Part shown: positions 24,809 through 33,600 of the stretch, piece after piece
Layout of the letters: each line of letters opens with the position of its first letter
Position numbering within the stretch: the first letter of the stretch is position 1
NCBI GenBank assembly: GCA_035649895.1
Contig: DASRIS010000191.1
Location: 7,670 to 71,669, forward strand
Direction: 5' to 3'
Length of the DNA: 64,000 nucleotides
Origin: DASSUC01 sp035649895
GTDB taxonomy: Bacteria > Actinomycetota > Actinomycetes > Mycobacteriales > Micromonosporaceae
The notes under the pieces: model-generated
The model's database searches: none
What the model was told of the DNA's origin: nothing
What the model saw: the letters and a program-made list of their open reading frames with translations, nothing else
Translations under genes and position numbers: made by a program

Positions 24809-25789
24809 TCAGTCCCTCTCGATCAGTCGCCGGTTGACGGCCGAGATGAGCAGCACTCCGATGACGAGGAGCACGCCGATCGCGGCAGCGACGTCCGGCT
24901 GTCCCTGCTGGATGCCGCGCTGGTACATCACCAGCACCGGGGAGGCGGACGCCCCGCTCGGCCCGCCGCCGCCGGTGAGCAGATAGGGCTCGGTGAAAAG
25001 GTTGGCGCCGGTGATGGTCGCCAGGATGACCACCAGCGCGGTCGCTGGGCGCACCGCCGGAACGGTCACCGACCAGAACTGGTGCCACCTGGACGCGCCG
25101 TCGACGGCGGCCGACTCGTAAAGCTCCTTCGGCACGTTCTGCAGCGCGGCGAGGTAGAGCAGGATGAAGAACCCGAGCTGCTTCCAGACCACGAACAACG
25201 CGATGACCGGCATCGCCAGCGCCTCGTTGACCAGCCACGACGGCTCAGGCGCCAGCGGGCCGAGCATTGTGTTGACCATTCCGTTGGAGCTGAAAAGGAA
25301 GAGCCACACGCCGACCACTGCGACGCTGGCGGTCACGTACGGGACGTAGAAGGCGACCCGGAGGAACGCCCGGGCGTGGACGACCCCGTTCAGCGCGGCC
25401 GCCAGCAGCAGAGCCAGCGCGACAGTGAGCGGCACGTTGATGACCAGGAAGACCAGGATGTTGCCGAAGGCCCGGCGGACCCCCTCGTCGGCCAGCATGG
25501 CCCGGTAGTTGGCCAGCCCGACGAAGGGACGTTCGACCACGGCGCCGGGTGCGGCGAAGAAGTAGTCGTGGAAGCTCATCCAGACCGCGAACCCGAACGG
25601 GTACGCGAACACCACAGCGACGTACACGGCGTAGGGCGCGGCTAGGACCATGCCCACCGGGTGGCGGCCGAGCGCGGCCGCCACCCGGCTCCGCGAGGCA
25701 CGGAGCGGGCCGCCCACGGTCGGCGAGGTGCCGCCGGTACGGGCTCCGGGTCCGGTGGTGGCGGCGGCGCCGGCGTGGGCGGTGGACAT
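24809..25789 (-). CDS. Carbohydrate ABC transporter permease (MalF type)
   Basis: A 326-residue permease. A ~45-residue Gly/Ala/Thr-rich cytoplasmic tail precedes six membrane segments, and the EAA loop is ESAAVDGASRWHQFWSVTVPAVRPA. Its start at 25789 shares one base with the stop of the binding-protein gene, so translation is coupled. It forms the membrane channel with the MalG-type partner. Confidence 0.93.
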   Translation of the reverse strand: MSTAHAGAAATTGPGARTGGTSPTVGGPLRASRSRVAAALGRHPVGMVLAAPYAVYVAVVFAYPFGFAVWMSFHDYFFAAPGAVVERPFVGLANYRAMLADEGVRRAFGNILVFLVINVPLTVALALLLAAALNGVVHARAFLRVAFYVPYVTASVAVVGVWLFLFSSNGMVNTMLGPLAPEPSWLVNEALAMPVIALFVVWKQLGFFILLYLAALQNVPKELYESAAVDGASRWHQFWSVTVPAVRPATALVVILATITGANLFTEPYLLTGGGGPSGASASPVLVMYQRGIQQGQPDVAAAIGVLLVIGVLLISAVNRRLIERD

Positions 25790-27072
25790 CAGGACTCGGC
25801 GGCGAGCTGGTCGACCTTTGCCGCCGCCGCAGCGAAGGCGTCCGGCACCGGCTTCTTACCAAAGATCACCGACTCCGAGTACGCGTCACGGAACGCCTGC
25901 CAGATGGCTACGGAGCTCGGCACGTTCGGTACCTCAACCGTGCGGCCGGCCTGGTCGGCGAACTGCTGGTAGGCGGGGTTCTTCGAGAAGTAGTCCGGGT
26001 AGGCGGCCGCAAGGTCCTTGCGCAGCGGCATCTGGCCGGTCTTGTTCAGCAGCTCGCCGTCCTGCTCCTTGCTGGTGGCGAACTTGAGCACCGCCCACGC
26101 GGTGGCCCGGTTCTGGCAGGCGCTGTACATGGCGACGTTCTTCGCGTCGCTGAACGTCTTGACCTGGCCGGCCGGTCTTCCGGTGGGCGTCGGCACCGGC
26201 ACCGCACCCCACTTCACCTTGCTGCCGTAGACGGCGATCGCCCAGGGACCGACGATCGCCATGGCGGACCGGCCGTCGCCGAACGCGTCGCCGTTGTACT
26301 GCTCCTTCGGTGCGAGGCCCTCGTCGTACAGCGTCTTCCAGAGCTCCGCGACCTGGCGACCCTCTGGCGAGTTGAACTGGGCCTTGCCGTCCTGGACCAG
26401 TTGCTTCCCGTCCGTGGCGGCGGCGAACAGCGGATAGAAGTCGAACCAGGACTGGAAGAACTCGCTGGTGGGGGCGGGATAGATGGCGGCCGCGGCGGCC
26501 CTCGAGGACTTGATCTTCCGGGCGGCCGCGAGGAGCTCGTCGTACGTGGACAGTGCCGGCTTCTCGGCGTCGAGGCCGGCCTTCGCGAAGATCTGCTTGT
26601 TGTAGAAGATCATGACAGGGTTGGACTTCCAGGGCAGCTGGTAGAACTTGCCGTCCGGGGACTTGTACTGGCTGGCCGTGTCGCCGGTGCGATCGGCGAT
26701 GTACTGCGCGGCGCCGTCGAAGGAGTCGAGCGCGACCAGGCCGCCCTGCTTCTGGAACTGTGGCACCGCGGCCGGCGCCGTGTTGAAGATCAGACACGGT
26801 GCGTTGCCGGCGGTGATCGCGGCACCTATCACCTCCTCCGAGGTTTCGCCGGCGGGGATCTCCTGTGCGGTGATCTTCTGGTCGGCGTGCTGCGCGTTCC
26901 ACGCCTCGACCATCGCCTTGCCCCAGGCCAGCTCCTCCTTGTTGTTGGAGAGCCAGACGGTGATCGGGCCGGTGGCGGCGTTGGCCTTGTCCGCGTCGCC
27001 ACCGCTGTCGCCGCAGCCCGCGGTGAGAGCGAGGGTCACGGTCAGGAGAACTGCTGGAAAGGTGCGTCTCAT
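25789..27072 (-). CDS. Extracellular sugar-binding lipoprotein
   Basis: The 427-residue lipoprotein (signal ending LTAGC, lipidated C20) is a family 1 solute-binding protein: ITVWLSNNKEELAWGKAMVEAWNA, QLPWKSNPVMIFYNKQIF and GRSAMAIVGPWAI are typical. ATG at 27072 has GGAGA six bases upstream. It delivers a sugar or oligosaccharide to the two permeases downstream. A broken LacI-type regulator lies immediately upstream on the same strand, so its natural control may be lost. Confidence 0.93.
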   Translation of the reverse strand: MRRTFPAVLLTVTLALTAGCGDSGGDADKANAATGPITVWLSNNKEELAWGKAMVEAWNAQHADQKITAQEIPAGETSEEVIGAAITAGNAPCLIFNTAPAAVPQFQKQGGLVALDSFDGAAQYIADRTGDTASQYKSPDGKFYQLPWKSNPVMIFYNKQIFAKAGLDAEKPALSTYDELLAAARKIKSSRAAAAAIYPAPTSEFFQSWFDFYPLFAAATDGKQLVQDGKAQFNSPEGRQVAELWKTLYDEGLAPKEQYNGDAFGDGRSAMAIVGPWAIAVYGSKVKWGAVPVPTPTGRPAGQVKTFSDAKNVAMYSACQNRATAWAVLKFATSKEQDGELLNKTGQMPLRKDLAAAYPDYFSKNPAYQQFADQAGRTVEVPNVPSSVAIWQAFRDAYSESVIFGKKPVPDAFAAAAAKVDQLAAES

Positions 27073-27171
27073 GTCTTCTCCGATCCGGTTGGGCTGGGCG
27101 GTCGCTGACCGGGCGGGCGGCGCCGCCGTGCTGGTTGGGACGGGGGCGCCGTCGATGGCCACCAGTCGGAC

Positions 27172-27505
27172 CTCACCACCACGGCCGGCGTCTGGAGCTC
27201 TTCGAGCAGGGTGATCCGGCCGTCGTTCACGCGCAGTCGAGCACGAACACACCGTCGCCCCGTCCGTCGGCGGCGAGCCGCCGGTAGCTGGCCTCCTCGT
27301 CCGACCCCGGCACCACCTGGAGGACGAGATCCTGTCCGCGGCGGTGGCCGGGCGCCCAACCAGGCACGCGGGCGGCTCCGGAGATGCGTTGCCGGGTCTC
27401 TTCCGCCACTCGTGGCCGACCATTGAGGGCGAAGGACACCGTGCCCTTCGACACGCCGGCCCGGCGCGCGACATCGCAGATCGTCGGTCGACCTCGCCGT
27501 GTCAC
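27172..27505 (-). pseudogene. Broken LacI-family regulator
   Basis: The minus strand from 27505 begins with an intact LacI DNA-binding domain: RRGRPTICDVARRAGVSKGTVSFALNGRPRVAEETRQRI. It then jumps from the hinge directly to DLVLQVVPGSDEEASYRRLAADGR, which belongs ~70 residues further on in normal LacI proteins, so a segment is deleted. After GVFVLD the frame stops at 27227, while the family sequence continues in another frame (RVNDGRITLLEELQTPAVVV) and then ends. The inducer-binding domain is absent. It is a relic of the local regulator of the sugar operon; a 92-residue DNA-binding fragment could still be made. Confidence 0.8.
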
Positions 27506-27556
27506 CCACGCCTCCCCGGCTCTGCTACCGCAACGAGAAAGTCGCGTGAACTACTA

Positions 27557-27564
27557 AACCGGTT
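27557..27564. promoter_or_regulatory. LacI-type operator-like palindrome
   Basis: AACCGGTT is a perfect 8-base palindrome with CG at the centre, flanked so that TAAACCGGTTGA is nearly symmetric. Central-CG palindromes of this kind are typical LacI/GalR operators, and this one lies 52 bases upstream of the LacI relic. Confidence 0.5.
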
Positions 27565-27736
27565 GATTCAGGAGACTAGACCCGCATAACGGGATGCACA
27601 ACCTGGGGCGTACGGTGCGCGAGGCGGGTCTGGAGCCGTCTGGTGCCCGGCGACCCGCTGAACGGCCCGACCGCGCTCTGGCGCGTCTGGCGGGTCGCCT
27701 GACCCACGCCGGCCCGGCCGGTGGTCGCCTGCCACG

Positions 27737-28570
27737 ATGGTCATCGTGACCACACAGCCCACCGGCCACCCGCCATGGCGTCGCCTGTGGTGGGCCCTGC
27801 TGGTGGTCTGGGGTCTGGCGCTCACCGCGGCGGCCCTCGCCTCGGCCCGTACCGACCCGCCGACAGTACGCGAGCAGCGCAGCGTCGCCCAGGCCCAGCC
27901 GGTCGTGGACCGGGCGCTGGCCGAGACGGTCCGCGCCGCCGGGCCGTCCACAGTGGTTGAGGTGCTCGGGTACGACCTGCGCGCCGGCTGCCGGATCACC
28001 TCGGCGCGGGAGGGGCAGGAGCTCGACCGGGTGGTCCTGCTCTACACCGCACCCGGCGGTGAGGCGGCGGTGCTCGACCGGATCGCCGCGCAGCTGCCCC
28101 GCGGCTGGGAGCCTGCCGTGCGGCGCCACGCCTCCGGCAGCGTGACCCTGCGCGCCGACGCCGGCGAGTTCGTCGGGGTGCACGGCGGCGTGGTCGGCCC
28201 CGGCCAGCTGCGGGTGAGCGCGGGGACGGGGTGCCGCCCGGCGGCCCCGCTCACCCCGGCCGCCGCCCCGGCTCCGGCCCGGGCCGTCGCCACCGTGGAT
28301 GCGGTGCTGTCGGCGCTCGGCGGGCGCGCGGCGCAACGCCGTACCGGATCGGTTCTGTGCCCGGACGGGGGCGCGGTTACGACGGTGGCCGCCGACAGCG
28401 CACCCGGTCTGGCTCCCGGGCCGTTACCGCAGGCCCTGCGCGGTGTGGCGCCGGCCGGGCTGGTGGTGGCCGAGCCGGCGCTGCTCGCCTACCGCGATGG
28501 TGACCTCGGCGTGGTGGTGCGGGAACACGACGGGGTGGTGACGGCGTCCGCGACCCGGGGCTGCGGCTAG
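27737..28570 (+). CDS. Membrane-anchored protein of unknown function
   Basis: A 277-residue protein with one N-terminal membrane helix (LWWALLVVWGLALTAAALAS) and an exterior part. The exterior contains two similar halves, each with one or two cysteines (DLRAGCRITSAREGQELDRV; RTGSVLCPDGGAVTTVAAD), and ends with a terminal RGCG. No named domain is recognised. ATG at 27737 and GTG at 27746 are equally possible starts; neither has a good Shine-Dalgarno. It is convergent with the GNAT relic. Confidence 0.75.
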   Translation: MVIVTTQPTGHPPWRRLWWALLVVWGLALTAAALASARTDPPTVREQRSVAQAQPVVDRALAETVRAAGPSTVVEVLGYDLRAGCRITSAREGQELDRVVLLYTAPGGEAAVLDRIAAQLPRGWEPAVRRHASGSVTLRADAGEFVGVHGGVVGPGQLRVSAGTGCRPAAPLTPAAAPAPARAVATVDAVLSALGGRAAQRRTGSVLCPDGGAVTTVAADSAPGLAPGPLPQALRGVAPAGLVVAEPALLAYRDGDLGVVVREHDGVVTASATRGCG

Positions 28571-28623
28571 CGTCCCGGCTGCCGCGTCCCGGCTGCCGCA
28601 GCCTGGCTGTCACGGACGGGCCG

Positions 28624-28890
28624 TCACAGCTCGCGGCGCATCACCGCCCGGCTGGGCGAGGGCCGGGCGACCTCATGGAAGCCGCAGCCGGCGAACATCT
28701 CCCGGGTGCCGAGGAACGCCTGGCTCGCGCCGACCCGCCGCTGCGCCACGATCGGGAACGCCTCGACCGCGGTGGCCGAGTGCGACCGGGCCAGGTCGAC
28801 GGCTGCCTCGATGAGCGGGGCGGTGATGCCGGCGCGGCGCGCGTCCCGCCGGACGAAGAAGCAGGGCAGCAGCCACACCCGGTCGTCCTC
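28624..28890 (-). pseudogene. C-terminal remnant of a GNAT acetyltransferase
   Basis: The minus strand encodes DDRVWLLPCFFVRRDARRAGI, then LIEAAVDLARSHSATAVEAFP and REMFAGCGFHEVARPSPSRAVMRREL, which is the acetyl-CoA-binding second half of a GNAT enzyme of the type ending in V-M-R-x-E-L. The N-terminal half is missing: going upstream, the frame runs antisense-free into the DsrE gene with no start codon or family sequence. I treat it as a truncated gene. Confidence 0.7.
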
Positions 28891-28913
28891 GGCGGCGCCA
28901 TCTGCGTCCGTCC

Positions 28914-29276
28914 TCAGTAGACGAGCGCCTGCGCCCCGTCGGCCAGGCACTCCTCCACGAACGCGGCGGCGCCGGCGATGCGTACGCCGGGCAGCACGTC
29001 CGCCCCGGTGATGCCGCGGCGGGCGGCGCACTGGGTGCACACCGTCACCTGCCCGGCCGCCAGGACCGCGTCCAGCAGGCCCGGCAGCGGGGCGGAGTGC
29101 GGCAGCTCGAACCTTGCGGCCTGGCCGGGCAGGGCGAACCAGGTGGACTCGCCGGTCAGCCAGAGCGACACGGCGGCGCCGGCGGCCACCCCGGTCGCCG
29201 CGACCGTGAACGCCTGCGCGCACCGCTCCGGCGCGTCCGCCCCGGCGGTGGCCTTGACGACCAGAGTGCGGGCCAT
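28914..29276 (-). CDS. DsrE family protein
   Basis: A 120-residue protein starting MARTLVVKATAGADAPERC. It has the DsrE/DsrF-like fold pattern: AAGAAVSLWLTGESTWF, a long middle helix, and VTVCTQCAARRGI with the conserved-region cysteines. DsrE-like proteins are sulfur carriers or peroxiredoxin-like proteins; the exact role here is unknown. ATG at 29276 lies 25 bases from the divergent small membrane protein gene, so the two probably share a promoter region. Confidence 0.85.
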   Translation of the reverse strand: MARTLVVKATAGADAPERCAQAFTVAATGVAAGAAVSLWLTGESTWFALPGQAARFELPHSAPLPGLLDAVLAAGQVTVCTQCAARRGITGADVLPGVRIAGAAAFVEECLADGAQALVY

Positions 29277-29301
29277 GCCGCCAGCATAGGATCGGGGCGT
29301 T

Positions 29302-29421
29302 ATGGTCACCGAGATCGGGTTCGTCAGCCTGCTCGTCGCCGGCTTCGGCGCGCTCGCCGGTGGCCTGGCCTATCTCGCGGTCCGCATCTCGCGCGGCCGG
29401 GAACGAAGGGACCCCAGGTGA
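29302..29421 (+). CDS. 39-residue single-pass membrane protein
   Basis: The frame starts MVTEIGFVSLLVAGFGAL and continues as one hydrophobic helix (AGGLAYLAVRISRG) with a basic tail RERRDPR. The TGA overlaps the GTG of the nitrobindin gene as GTGA, which is strong evidence that it is translated. It is too small for most gene finders. Function unknown; a membrane tether or partner for the heme protein downstream is conceivable. Confidence 0.7.
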   Translation: MVTEIGFVSLLVAGFGALAGGLAYLAVRISRGRERRDPR

Positions 29422-30020
29422 GCGAGGACCCCCGGTTGACCGAGGCGAACCGGCCGCCGTGGCTGGACGCGGCGCCGGTCGACCCGTACCCCTTTACCGA
29501 GACCCACGACCTGCGCGCCGGCCCGGACCTGCACCCGGCGCTGCTCGGGCTGCTGCCGTTCGTCGGCGTGTGGCGCGGCCGGGGCGGCGGGGAGTACCCG
29601 ACGATCGCGCCGTTCGAGTTCGGCCAGGAGGTGCGGTTCAGCCACGACGGCCGGCCGTTCCTGTTCTACGAGTCGCGCACCTGGCTGGTCGACGCGGACG
29701 GCAAGCCGATCCGGCCGGCATCCCGCGAGGTCGGCTTCTGGCGCGCGGTGGTCAAGGACGACAAGCGCACCGAGGCGGTCGAGGCGCAGCTGATGACGCC
29801 GACCGGGATCGTCGAGTCCTATGTGGGGCGCGTCGACGGGCTGCGTGTCGAGCTGGTCACGGACAAGGTGCTGCGCTCGGGTACGGCCAAGGAGGTCACC
29901 GAGGGGCACCGGCTCTACGGGATCGTGGACCGGGCGCTGCTGTACGCGTTCGAGATGGCGGCGGTCGGGGAGCCGCTGCGGCCGCACCTGTCGGCGAAGC
30001 TCGACCGGGTGGCCGGCTGA
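29418..30020 (+). CDS. Nitrobindin-family heme-binding beta-barrel protein (FABP-like, DUF1794)
   Basis: A 200-residue protein with the signature FVGVWRGRGGGEYPTIAPFEFG (G-x-W-x-G-x-G-x-x-x-Y-P) of bacterial nitrobindins, and a later IVDRALLYAFEMAAVG in which the family heme-ligand histidine normally lies nearby; several His are present at the C-terminal end (EGHRLYG, RPHLSAKLDR). Nitrobindins bind ferric heme and isomerise peroxynitrite or scavenge NO. GTG at 29418 overlaps the 39-residue membrane protein gene. Confidence 0.92.
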   Translation: MSEDPRLTEANRPPWLDAAPVDPYPFTETHDLRAGPDLHPALLGLLPFVGVWRGRGGGEYPTIAPFEFGQEVRFSHDGRPFLFYESRTWLVDADGKPIRPASREVGFWRAVVKDDKRTEAVEAQLMTPTGIVESYVGRVDGLRVELVTDKVLRSGTAKEVTEGHRLYGIVDRALLYAFEMAAVGEPLRPHLSAKLDRVAG

Positions 30021-30219
30021 GCGCCGGCCGGCAAGGGCCTGTTCTCCCGCAGCTCTCGCGTTGACCGCCGCACCAGCGATCCGGCCTCTCCGATCCGGCC
30101 CCTTTGGGGCTACATGCATTTTGTTCTATTCGTTTTGTTCTGTCTGACTTGATAGCCGCAGTCGAGTCTGGGTTAATCCGGTATGCGGTGATCCCCTGGG
30201 TCCCCGGGGCGGTCGGTTC

Positions 30220-30270
30220 GCGATCAAGAAGACTTATGCACGTTATGCCGGCACAAGTCTTCTTGATCGC
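30220..30270. repeat. 16-bp perfect inverted repeat (REP-like)
   Basis: GCGATCAAGAAGACTT at 30220-30235 pairs perfectly with AAGTCTTCTTGATCGC at 30255-30270 across a 19-base loop. It is not next to a gene end, so a REP-type or mobile palindrome is more likely than a terminator. Confidence 0.8.
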
Positions 30271-30365
30271 AAAGCCTGGCCCAGAAGCGGTCGCAGGTGG
30301 GTCCGATATAGGCGGCTTGCGGCTATTTTTTGGCTCCGGGTGGCTGGCGCAGTCCCGATGGTCTC

Positions 30366-30433
30366 CAAGATCGCGATCAGGGTGGGGAATGTTTACCGCC
30401 GCTCAACCTTTGACGTCTGAAATCGCGATCTTG
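30366..30433. repeat. 12-bp inverted repeat around GATCGCGAT
   Basis: CAAGATCGCGAT at 30366-30377 and ATCGCGATCTTG at 30422-30433 are exact inverted copies separated by 44 bases. The core is related to the arms of the neighbouring palindrome (both contain GATCGC or GCGATC). Confidence 0.75.
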
Positions 30434-30578
30434 AAGTTGGCGTGATCGAGAAGGCAGAAGAGATGTCTGAAATCTACTTAATGTCCGGCGACTGGGTGGA
30501 TGGATGGGGCAGGTCGGGTCGACGTGGTCGGCCGGGCCGAGGGCCGGGCTGAAGCTGAGCTGCGAGCCGGGCTGAAAG

Positions 30579-30616
30579 CAGTGGTGCCCGGAGCCGTGCG
30601 GCCCCGGGCACCACTG
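30579..30616 (-). terminator. Terminator hairpin of the S8 protease gene
   Basis: CAGTGGTGCCCGG (30579-30591) and CCGGGCACCACTG (30604-30616) form a 13-base stem with a 12-base loop, 15 bases beyond the stop of the minus-strand protease gene. Confidence 0.8.
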
Positions 30617-30630
30617 TGGAACGGTCTAGC

Positions 30631-33600
30631 TCACACCCCGCCGAGCATTGTCGGGCAGGGCTCGAACGGTTGTAGCAGGAAGTTCTTTGTCAGGACGGTG
30701 CCGCGGTCGATGCGTACCAGCACCGACTGCGACGCCCATCCGTCCTTGCTGACGATGACGTCGTACCGGCCGAACGGCAGCCACCAGCCGTACTTGCCAT
30801 CCTGGCCGGCCGTGATGCTCACCCCGCGCTCGGGGTTGAGCGCCTCGTTGATGCGGATGAAGGCCGGTACGGGGACCGTGTCTCCACCACACGTCTGGCC
30901 CATGACGGTGCCCGTGAGCTTGCCCCAGCTGTCCGGTGGCTTGACACGCATGGTCACCGGGATCGGCGCGATCGTGTGCGGGGTGTCGGTGCGCACGCCG
31001 ATCTGTGCCGTGTAGGTGCCGGGCTGGAGCACGCCCACCGCCGAGGTGGCGGTGAACGTCACGGTGACGACCTGGGACGCGCCCGGTGCCAGCGTGAACG
31101 TGGCCGGAGCCTCGGACAGCCAGCGGACGTCGGTCGTCTCCTCACACTGGTTCAGGCCGCCCAGCTTCTCCGAGCTGTTGGTGCCGGTGAAGCCACCGGA
31201 GGCACCGCCGATCTTGAAGAAGCCGCACGCGCCGGCCCCGCGGTAGCGGGCGAGCTGCGCGTTGGGCAGGTTGGACCAGGTGTTGGCGATCGGGTCGAAC
31301 ATCACCGCACGGTTGGTGACCGTGGTGAAGTTGTCCGTCACGCCACCGGCGACGATGAGCATGCCGTTCGCCGACGAGTGCGCCGAGCCCCACAGGTCCA
31401 GCGGCATGTTGGCAGCCGGCGACCAGGTGTTGCTGGTCGGGTTGTAGACGTGCGCGTCCCGGAAGGACGCCGCGTCCACGCCGCCGGCGCAGTACACCCG
31501 GCCGCTGATCCCGCCGCAGGACGCCCAGGCCACCGCGTGCGGGTACGCCGCACCGGTGGTGAACGAACCGCTGGCCGGGTCGAAGACGACCGTCTTGTCG
31601 CTGGTCGTGCAGGAGCTGTTCAGGCAGCCGCCGATCAGGTAGATCTTGTCGTTGGCCACCGCGATGCCCGCCGCCGCGGCCGGAGCCGGGTTGGTGACGC
31701 CGGGCAGGGTGGTCCAGCTGTTGGCGGCCGGGTCGAACACCGCAACGGTGTTGACCGGAACGCCACCGGAGGCCCACCCGCCGAACACGTACAGCTTCCC
31801 GTTCACGAACGCGGCGGCCGGCTTGGCCCTGCCCACGGGCAGGTTCGGCAGCGCGGTCCAGGCGTTGGTGTCCGGGTCGTAGACCGTCGCCCGGGTCGGG
31901 TTGGTGGTCCCGGTCGCCCCGCCCACGACGTAGACCTTGCCGTCGTTGGTCGCGGCGACGTTGTCCATCACCGTGGCCGGGTAGTTCGCGATGGTCGTCC
32001 ACGCCGGGTCGATCTGCGGGCTGGCACCGGTGACGCCGGCCAGCGGCGTACCCGTCATGCCCTTGCTGACGCCGCCCGCCACCTGGTGCATGACGAGCTG
32101 CGCGCCCTGCAGGCGGCTGAGCATCTCAAAACCGCCGCTGCGCTCCAGCAGCTGCACCTGTGCCGGTGCGGTGCCGGTGTTGGTGAACGTGAGCTGCCCG
32201 GTACGGCTGCTGCCGTACGGAACCGTCACATCGAGCGAGGTCGGCGCCACCAGCACCCGGCCGGCGCCGAGCGAGAAGTCCTCCCGGACCGTGCCGTTGT
32301 CGACGATGGTGACGGTCTTGGTCTGCGACTGGTACAGGCTCTTCGAGGCGGTCACCGGGTGCGGCCCGGTCAGGCTGGAGAAGAACCAGTAGAAGCCGTC
32401 AGGGATGTTCGGGTCGTCCGGCGTCGCCGCCGAGACGGCCGTGTTGGCGGGGTTGTCGTCGCTGGTGACGGTCACCCCGTTGAGCGGCGCACCGGTGGTG
32501 CGGTCGGAGGTGAAGCCGACCACGAGGCCGCCGGGCTGCGGGACGCAGGCGCGGTTGAGGACCTCGACGTTGTCGACCTCCCACCACCAGGCGAAGGTGC
32601 CGCGCATCCGGAAGCGCAGGGTGACGTTGGTCGCCCCAGCCGCGGTGGGCCCGAGCGGGACCACCTCCTGGCGCGGCCCGCGCAGGCTCACCGTGGTCTG
32701 CTTCCAGACGTTCGTCCAGTTGGCACCGCCGTCGACGGACACATCGATGTCGACGATGCTGTTGGAGAACGCGCGGTAGTCGCTGTTGAACCGCACGTAC
32801 GGTGCCGGCATGCCGGACAGGTCCATCGCCGGCGTGACCAGGTCGCTGTCCTGAGACCTGCCGGAGCCGAAGAAGTCACTGTCCATGATCGCGAAGTTGC
32901 CGGTGCCGCCGGTCAGGTTGCCCCGGTTGTCCGGGTCGTCGAACCGCCAGCCGCCGGTCGTGGTGCGGTTGACCACGCTCCACCCGGCCGGGGTCGAGGT
33001 GGTGTCGAACGGCTCGCTGATCGCCGGCGTGCCGAAGGCCACCGCGTACCCGTTGGCCGTGCAGGCCGGGTCCACCGGCACCGCGATGTTGTGCACCAGG
33101 TCGCTCCCACCGACCGGGACGCTCTGCACCACGGTCTGGTAACCGGGGTAGATCGCCGTTGTGGTGAGCTGGTACGTCGTGTTGTTAGGGATGGTGAAGG
33201 AGTAGGCGCCGGTGGCCGGGTTGGTGAAGACCGGCCCGCCGGGGCGCCCGGCGATCTCGATCTTCGCGTAGAGCGGCCAGCCCTTGCCCGAGCCGTCGGT
33301 GACCGTACCGCTCACGGTCACGCTGGGCAGCGGGGTGAGCGCGAAGTCCTGCGTCGTCACCGTGTCCGCGACCACCGTCACGGTGGCCGTGCCGGTGGCG
33401 TAGCCGAACGCCCGCGCCGTCATCGTGTACGTGCCGACCGGCAGCTGCATCGTGTACTTGCCGTCGGCACCGGTGATCTTGCTGACATTGCTGGCGCTGA
33501 CCGTCGCGCCGGCGATGGGGCTGCCGGTCGCGGAGTTGGTCACGGTGCCGGCGACCTGCCCGGTCGGCCCGCGCGGGGCGGCGTTGACCGCCTGGAACGC

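Larger units (their letters stand above)
30021..30578. other. Intergenic region with palindromic repeats, lower GC
   Basis: About 560 bases without a convincing gene. It contains two intergenic palindromes (30220-30270 and 30366-30433) and a T-rich, lower-GC stretch near 30110-30170. Confidence 0.55.

Noticed and set aside
27610..27702. Protein-like tail LVPGDPLNGPTALWRVWRVA before TGA at 27700
   Set aside because: It looks like the end of a gene, but no start, upstream family sequence or ribosome binding site is visible. A GGCGACCCGC/GCGGGTCGCC inverted repeat overlaps it. Left as a possible remnant.
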